Origin: Vicinamibacterales bacterium
GTDB taxonomy: Bacteria > Acidobacteriota > Vicinamibacteria > Vicinamibacterales > JAKQTR01
Assembly (NCBI GenBank): GCA_025456345.1
Contig: JALOKU010000023.1
Span: 1-44,105, forward strand
Length of the DNA stretch: 44,105 bases
Direction of reading: 5' to 3'
In this document: positions 40,327 through 44,105 of the stretch, piece after piece
Layout of the letters: every line of letters starts with the position of its first letter
Numbering within the stretch: the stretch's first letter is position 1
Translations under genes and position numbers: made by a program
Notes under the pieces: generated by a model
What the model was told of the DNA's origin: nothing
What the model saw: only the letters and a program-made list of their open reading frames with translations
The model's database searches: none

Positions 40327-40731
40327 CTATGCCTCCGTGACGGTCAGGTCCCCGACCTCAAAGGTCGGAGCCGGAGATGTCGAGGCCACGACCTGTGCGA
40401 CGAGCGGACCCCAATAGAGGAGGTTCCCCGCCGTCGGGTGGTCGTGGATGCCGAAGGCCACGACGGTTCCCCAATCGCCCGTCGGCTTGGGGAATGAGAT
40501 CGCCGTGCCGTTCGACTTGGCGCCAGCCACCGCGGCGGGCCAGTTGGTCGAGTTGTTCGTCACGGCAGCGCGGGCGTAGGAGCCGCCGGCCACCTCGGTC
40601 CCGCCGCCGGAGTCCGACGGCGACGAGGTGTAGAGGGCGACGTGGACCGTGGCCGGCGACGTGAACGTCGCCCCGCCGAGAACGGCGTCGAGGAGCTTCT
40701 GCTCCAGGTAATCGCTCTTGCCGCCGGCCAC
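40327..40731 (-). CDS. Gp80-like tail-fibre/virion protein
   Basis: 134 aa from a GTG at 40731 (aaggag upstream). The sequence TVHVALYTSSPSDSGGGTEV, SYARAAVTNNSTNWPAA and GDWGTVVAFGIHDHPTAGNL is characteristic of a frequent phage structural family (Gp80-like, tail fibre or head decoration). A virion role is likely; position in the tail/fibre block agrees. Confidence 0.75.
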   Translation of the reverse strand: MAGGKSDYLEQKLLDAVLGGATFTSPATVHVALYTSSPSDSGGGTEVAGGSYARAAVTNNSTNWPAAVAGAKSNGTAISFPKPTGDWGTVVAFGIHDHPTAGNLLYWGPLVAQVVASTSPAPTFEVGDLTVTEA

Positions 40732-40780
40732 TCGATCTCCTTGTCCGTCTGCTGCCGAGCATACAGGCAGCCCGCGAGGG

Positions 40781-41857
40781 CTACCAGTCCTCCATCTCGC
40801 GGTCTTGAAGCTCGATCGGCATGGTCATCGTCTTGCCCCGTTCCGGCGTCGTGACCCATAGCGCCTGGCGGGCCGGCTCAGGCCGGAGGTTGTGGGCGAA
40901 GGCGAACTCGTCGTAGCCCTTCATGCTCCCGCCGACGATCACGCCGGGAAGGTCTAGGTACTGGTGGAAGTGCCCCATGACCATCAAGTCCATCGACATC
41001 TGCGCGACGGTCTGCCGCTGGCCCTTGCGGTGCGTGCCGAGCATCAGCGGGGCGAGAACGCCCGAGATGCCCGAACCGCCGCGGAACTGGTCACCGTGGG
41101 TGATGAGATGGTTCCTGCCGTAGAGGACGACGTTCGCGTCCATCGACGGGGAGACATGGACGGTCACGTTCGACTTGCGATCGACCAGGCGGTCGCGGAT
41201 CGTTGACCACAGGAGCCACTCGACGTTGGAGTGGGCGCGGCCCTTGAACACCGGCTTCTGCGTCAGCCGGCCGTGGTTGCCGACGACCGCGTGGATCGCC
41301 ACCCGGCCGTCGTACTCGTTCTCCAGGAGGGTGATCGCGGCGATGAGCCGCTCCTGCCAGTAGAGGAGGGACGAGAGGAGGGGGGCCTCGTTCGTTTCGC
41401 GCAGCTCCGCGTGGATGTCGCCGGAGAGGAGGTCGCCGGTCGCGAGGACGACGAGCCCCTCGATGTGGACGCCGGCGAAGAAATCGCGGGGGAGGGTGAC
41501 GACCTTCTCCGCCCACACCCGGAGGCGCCGTTCCGCGATCTCGCGGTTGTAGGCGTTGAGGTAGAACACCTCCTCCGGCCGGACCACCTCGTCGAAGTGG
41601 CAGTCCGTGAGCTGGGCCACCACGAGCCCCGAGTGCCCACCCTTGCGGGGGCGGACCTCCCACGTCGGCGGGGCGATCGAAGCTTCGTTGGCCTCGCGGT
41701 AGAACCCGAGGAGCGAGCGCAGCTCCTCTGTTTCGGCTTCGGCCTCCGCGACGCGAGCCCGCAGGCCGCGTGTCTCCGAGGCGACCGCGGCGCGAACGGC
41801 CTCGTCGTGCCGGAGGAGCTGTTCGGGGTCGATCTTCCCGGCCTTCTTGGGGGTCAT
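40781..41857 (-). CDS. Calcineurin-like metallophosphoesterase
   Basis: 358 aa from the ATG at 41857 (ATGA overlap). Coiled N-terminal helix (about 15-60), then the metallophosphoesterase motifs: D85/H87 (AQLTDCHFD), D142 (GDLLSG), N194/H195 (GNHGR), H254 (THGDQ) and GHFH at 295-298. It coordinates two metals and could cleave nucleic acid, as SbcD/Mre11-like relatives do, or act on nucleotides. The substrate is unknown; location among replication genes favours DNA processing. Confidence 0.88.
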   Translation of the reverse strand: MTPKKAGKIDPEQLLRHDEAVRAAVASETRGLRARVAEAEAETEELRSLLGFYREANEASIAPPTWEVRPRKGGHSGLVVAQLTDCHFDEVVRPEEVFYLNAYNREIAERRLRVWAEKVVTLPRDFFAGVHIEGLVVLATGDLLSGDIHAELRETNEAPLLSSLLYWQERLIAAITLLENEYDGRVAIHAVVGNHGRLTQKPVFKGRAHSNVEWLLWSTIRDRLVDRKSNVTVHVSPSMDANVVLYGRNHLITHGDQFRGGSGISGVLAPLMLGTHRKGQRQTVAQMSMDLMVMGHFHQYLDLPGVIVGGSMKGYDEFAFAHNLRPEPARQALWVTTPERGKTMTMPIELQDREMEDW

Positions 41858-42105
41858 CGCCGGTGCCCCTGGGCTCGGTGGTTCTCGATGGACGAGCGCC
41901 CCGGCCGGCCCGACGGGTCGGGCTCGACGGCCGTGATGGCGCGCTGGATGGCGGCGTGCTGCCACCGTTTCGGGTCCGCGAACACCGCGTCCCACTTCTC
42001 CTGTTCGTCTGGTGAACGACTCTCAAGCCAGGTGCAGACCTGACAACGGCTGCCCTGGCGCCCCTGGTGCGAGGCGACGAGCTTCTCCACGTCGAGGACA
42101 GTCAT
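41854..42105 (-). CDS. Small Cys-pair protein with HxR motif
   Basis: 83 aa from the ATG at 42105 with ggagatcgaaagg upstream, the first gene after the palindromic promoter at 42143-42171. Motifs: CQVC near residue 21, a helical W-x-AV-x-ADPKRWQHAAIQRA segment, and a terminal SSIENHRAQGHRR. This resembles small actinophage HTH-like or zinc-finger proteins that end in H-R-x-x-GH. A DNA-binding role is probable but not shown. Confidence 0.65.
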   Translation of the reverse strand: MTVLDVEKLVASHQGRQGSRCQVCTWLESRSPDEQEKWDAVFADPKRWQHAAIQRAITAVEPDPSGRPGRSSIENHRAQGHRR

Positions 42106-42142
42106 CCTTTCGATCTCCGTCTGCGGCTCGGCAGACACTCCG

Positions 42143-42171
42143 AGCGTAGCCGAGGGATGTCCCTCGATCAA
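42143..42171 (-). promoter_or_regulatory. Promoter with 16-bp palindromic operator
   Basis: On the minus strand: TTGATC (plus 42166-42171), 17-bp spacer, TACGCT (42143-42148). The spacer contains cgagggatgtccctcg (42151-42166), two 7-bp arms with a 2-bp centre, a perfect operator position between -35 and -10. It drives the 42105 gene and, by coupling, the metallophosphoesterase. The protein that binds it is unknown. It overlaps the end of the 42168-42389 gene. Confidence 0.75.
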
Positions 42172-42389
42172 CCTTCGTGGACCGGCGATACCGGACCCAC
42201 GATCCGCGTGCTGGTCACTCTGGCTCCGTACCAAGTATTCGCTGACAGGTGGCGCATGAGCCCCTGGCAGCCCTCGTAGGACAGGGGAGGGGAGTAGGCG
42301 AAGTCCTCGCCGTCAGGGGTGCGGAGGACGAGGTGGACCCGGAACAGGCCGAGCCGTGCCGCCGGCGCGAAGGCGCCGATGTACTTCAC
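42168..42389 (-). CDS. Unknown small protein, 73 aa
   Basis: GTG start at 42389 in a GTGA overlap with rusA. Mixed alpha/beta (YIGAFAPAARLGLFRVHLVL, then GLMRHLSANTWYGARV) with one Cys. Its last bases carry the -35 of the downstream promoter. No family recognised. Confidence 0.6.
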   Translation of the reverse strand: MKYIGAFAPAARLGLFRVHLVLRTPDGEDFAYSPPLSYEGCQGLMRHLSANTWYGARVTSTRIVGPVSPVHEG

Positions 42390-42751
42390 GGCTCGACCTC
42401 GATCCGCACTTCGGCGGTCTTGCCAAGCTCCAGGGCCACCGCCAGCTCGCGGACGACGGCGAACGAGTCGTCAGCGAGGATGCCCGCCCGGACGATGCCG
42501 TCCAGGATGGGCTTCACGGAGGCAATCACGTTGTCGGGGTCGCGGCGTACCGAGGTTGGGGACACGATGACCACTCGGAGGCGGGCCGACCGGATGGGGA
42601 ACAGCTCCTTCGGGTGGCGGTTGCGGGTGTCCAGCGCCGCGTAGAGCGCCTGGTCCCGCCAGAACCGGGCCTCCGCGGCGCGCTTGGCCCAATGCTCCCG
42701 GCGGGTCTGGTTCGGGCTGGGCGGGATGCCGGGAACCGTCACGACGATCAC
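42386..42751 (-). CDS. rusA: RusA-type Holliday junction resolvase
   Basis: 121 aa from the GTG at 42751 (GTGA overlap). The RusA family core RDPDNVIASVKPILDGIVRA with D71, D73 and K80, then D84 and ILADD (D94/D95), and an N-terminal VPGIPPSPNQTRR are present. It would resolve branched DNA during replication or recombination and packaging. The length is typical of the family. The longer open frame upstream is shadow of the replication gene. Confidence 0.92.
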   Translation of the reverse strand: MIVVTVPGIPPSPNQTRREHWAKRAAEARFWRDQALYAALDTRNRHPKELFPIRSARLRVVIVSPTSVRRDPDNVIASVKPILDGIVRAGILADDSFAVVRELAVALELGKTAEVRIEVEP

Positions 42752-43620
42752 TCCCTGGCTCCACGGTGCAATGTCTCCTTGATCTCCGCCATGACGGCGG
42801 CCACCTTCGTCGGGTCCGGTTCGTTTACCGGGGGAAGACGAACCCCGGCCCGCTTCTCGCGGAGCCGCTGCTTCTCCTCTGCCTTCTCCCGCAGCTCCGC
42901 GGCCCGTGCCGAGGCCACGAGGGCGTCCTCCGTCCGCGACAGGAGGGAGCGGATGTCGTCCTGCTCCCGCCAGGCCGCGATCATCGCCGCGGATGTGGAG
43001 GCGAAGCCGTACTCGTCCCCGAGGCGCTTGCACCAGTCGAGGGCGTTCCCCCGTGGCATCCGCGTCGTCAGGAGGTAGTAGGTCTGGACCGGGTCGTCCC
43101 CCTCCCCCTGCACCCCCTCCCCGTCTACAGCTCCGTCGTTCTTCTCTACGTCTACGTCTTCTATAGAGGAGAGGAGAGGAGAAACGGCTGGATGTCCAGC
43201 CGTTACCGCTGGATGCCCAGCCGTGACGGCTGGAGAGATGAGGCGACCAGCGGAGTCGCGTGGACCCCTTGCGCGGGCCTTGCCTCCCTCGGAGGCGATC
43301 GACGCGAGCTGCTCCGCTCGCTCCTGTCGAGCCTCGATGACGGCACCGGGCCACCGAAGGAACACGTTGAGCGGAATGGCGAAGTCCTCGTCCAGCAGAC
43401 CGCAATCGCGGAGGAGCGCGAGGATCACGGGGTCCATGAGAGACAGGTGCGATCCGTCGGGGTCAGGCGATGCCGTGGCCCACGCGCGGAGGGCGATGCT
43501 GGTGTAGGTGCCGAGGGCGGCGTAGTAGCGGTCGGGGGCCTTCATCCGCAGAATGACGAACTTCGGGTCGCCCTCCAGGTTGGAGTCGAACTGCGCGATG
43601 GGGATGCCGCGTGGCTTCAT
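42748..43620 (-). CDS. Replication-initiator-like protein with internal iterons
   Basis: 290 aa from the ATG at 43620 (ggag 10-12 nt upstream; ATGA overlap at 43617-43620). N-terminal winged-helix-like half (about 1-120; KFVILRMKAPDRYYAALGTY, then LMDPVILALLRDCGLLDEDF), a linker with AVTAGHP repeats (about 130-150) coinciding with the iterons, and a helical C-terminal half (about 195-290) with Glu/Arg coiled segments. By gene order (next to rusA and SSB-like neighbours) and architecture, it resembles phage replisome organiser or lambda O-like proteins. Homology not verified. Confidence 0.65.
   Translation of the reverse strand: MKPRGIPIAQFDSNLEGDPKFVILRMKAPDRYYAALGTYTSIALRAWATASPDPDGSHLSLMDPVILALLRDCGLLDEDFAIPLNVFLRWPGAVIEARQERAEQLASIASEGGKARARGPRDSAGRLISPAVTAGHPAVTAGHPAVSPLLSSIEDVDVEKNDGAVDGEGVQGEGDDPVQTYYLLTTRMPRGNALDWCKRLGDEYGFASTSAAMIAAWREQDDIRSLLSRTEDALVASARAAELREKAEEKQRLREKRAGVRLPPVNEPDPTKVAAVMAEIKETLHRGARE
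43183..43240. repeat. Candidate replication origin: iterons within initiator gene
   Basis: Direct repeats with 21-bp period, gctggatg(t/c)ccagccgt, start at 43187, 43208 and partially at 43229. They contain inverted repeats: aacggctgga/tccagccgtt around tg (43183-43204, perfect), and ccagccgt-g-acggctgg (43217-43233, perfect). Immediately adjacent (43141-43184) is a low-GC purine/pyrimidine-rich tract, about 20 of 44 bases G/C by my count, a possible unwinding element. An origin within the O-type gene is the classical lambdoid layout. Confidence 0.65.
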
Positions 43621-43895
43621 ACCGCCGCCCGGCTCCGGCGCTTGCTCTCGCGCCACCGCCTCCGCTCGCGGGCCTGCGCCTCCTCCGCGGTGATGAGGGG
43701 ACGGCGGCCGTTCGGCCGCGGCAGGCCGGCCCGCGGGATGCCGTTGCAGCGGTGTTCCGCCCGCATCGCGATCGCGAAGGAGACCGGGCACTCCTCGCAG
43801 GGGCGGTCAGTCTCGTGCCGCTGCCAGGTCGCCCACTCGTCGGGCTCCATGCACAGGGGTTTCCACGGGGGCGGGGGGGAGAAATCGAAGCTCAT
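43617..43895 (-). CDS. Four-Cys small basic protein
   Basis: 92 aa. Cysteine spacing C-x17-C-x2-C-x14-C (LCMEPDEW, PCEECPVSF, RCNGIP) suggests a zinc or Fe-S site, followed by a strongly basic tail (RERRRWRESKRRSRA). Motifs of this type occur in actinophage small proteins and vaguely recall WhiB, but the spacing and missing G-V-W turn do not fit WhiB. Likely DNA-associated. ATGA overlaps link both neighbours (43617-43620 and 43892-43895). Confidence 0.65.
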   Translation of the reverse strand: MSFDFSPPPPWKPLCMEPDEWATWQRHETDRPCEECPVSFAIAMRAEHRCNGIPRAGLPRPNGRRPLITAEEAQARERRRWRESKRRSRAAV

Positions 43896-44089
43896 CGGAC
43901 GCCGGCGCAGCGCGCGCAGATCGTCCCGGTCACGGGGTTCCCGTTGAGGGTGATGGCATACCGGGCGCGCAGCGCCACCGGCCGGATGAACGTCACGCTG
44001 CTTGCGTTCGTCTGCTCGCTGGCAGACTCCGGCAGCGCGAACAGCCGGGGATCGGCCTCCCCGAAGACGACCTTGGTCACGGCTTCCAT
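43892..44089 (-). CDS. Small protein with terminal CxxC
   Basis: 65 aa from the ATG at 44089 (gagagg directly upstream on its strand). Sequence has VTKVVFGEADPRLFALPESA and ends in CARCAGVR, a single CxxC pair. First gene of the right-end operon within the window; its promoter would lie beyond the window end or in 1-411 if circular. Confidence 0.6.
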   Translation of the reverse strand: MEAVTKVVFGEADPRLFALPESASEQTNASSVTFIRPVALRARYAITLNGNPVTGTICARCAGVR

Positions 44090-44105
44090 CCTCTCAGATA
44101 GGCGA

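Noticed and set aside
43617..43895. WhiB-like regulator
   Set aside because: It has four cysteines, but the spacing and the Gly-Val-Trp turn of WhiB proteins are not matched.
1..44105. tRNA, rRNA or insertion sequences
   Set aside because: No cloverleaf-like run with a CCA or T-loop sequence and no transposase motif was noticed. A dedicated tRNA scan could still find one.

Overview
The window reads as a nearly complete genome, or prophage, of a temperate tailed phage from a high-GC bacterium. The evidence is a headful-type terminase, portal, scaffold and capsid set, a lysis module, a large serine integrase, divergent repressor-type HTH genes and a RecT/YqaJ-type recombination pair. The host phylum cannot be fixed from sequence alone. 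Overall GC, GTG/TTG starts, a leaderless HTH gene and the LLH-type holin fit Actinomycetota or Chloroflexota. No rRNA, tRNA, insertion sequence or CRISPR array was seen.

Layout: (1) 1-411 is a repeat-bearing regulatory or intergenic region with a good promoter at 327-355. (2) 412-4275 is a plus-strand chain of twelve to thirteen small genes, mostly joined by ATGA overlaps, with very biased composition (C-rich coding strand, frequent CTAG). Several products have CxxC pairs and none is recognisable. It ends in a strong hairpin at 4298-4324, and two small minus-strand membrane proteins (4427-4889) face it. (3) 4989-8967 is a minus-strand early operon: Cro-like HTH, YqaJ-type exonuclease, a 15-residue repeat protein, RecT annealase and HNH nuclease. 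(4) 8968-9152 is a divergent control region with TGTCA/TGACA half-sites. (5) 9153-11115 on the plus strand holds a repressor-like HTH gene and a large serine integrase. (6) 11112-14000 on the minus strand is lysis (holin, SH3-bearing cysteine-peptidase endolysin, accessory genes). (7) 14000-36438 is packaging and virion assembly, transcribed right to left: small and large terminase, portal, two giant proteins (1049 and 1856 aa), scaffold, SU10-like capsid protein, neck adaptor, Dit-like protein, Gp37-like protein and LamG receptor protein. (8) 36431-40731 holds additional fibre or decoration proteins, including a 1024-aa protein with about 20 tandem YAP-motif repeats. (9) 40781-44089 is a right-end early module: metallophosphoesterase, RusA resolvase, and a replication-initiator-like gene with iterons inside it, which suggests a lambda-O-type origin.

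Nearly every minus-strand gene is coupled to the next by ATGA, GTGA or TGATG overlaps, so the right-hand 33 kb is probably read as a few long transcripts. A promoter with a perfect palindrome in its spacer lies at 42143-42171, and hairpins behind the capsid gene and its neighbour could adjust structural-gene stoichiometry. No major tail-tube or tape-measure gene is evident between capsid and distal tail genes. A short-tailed particle with large ejected internal proteins is therefore a reasonable inference.

If the sequence is circular, the minus-strand right end and the plus-strand left cluster diverge from about 430 bp that includes 1-411. All coordinates, motif positions and counts come from reading the sequence by eye; no database search was run.
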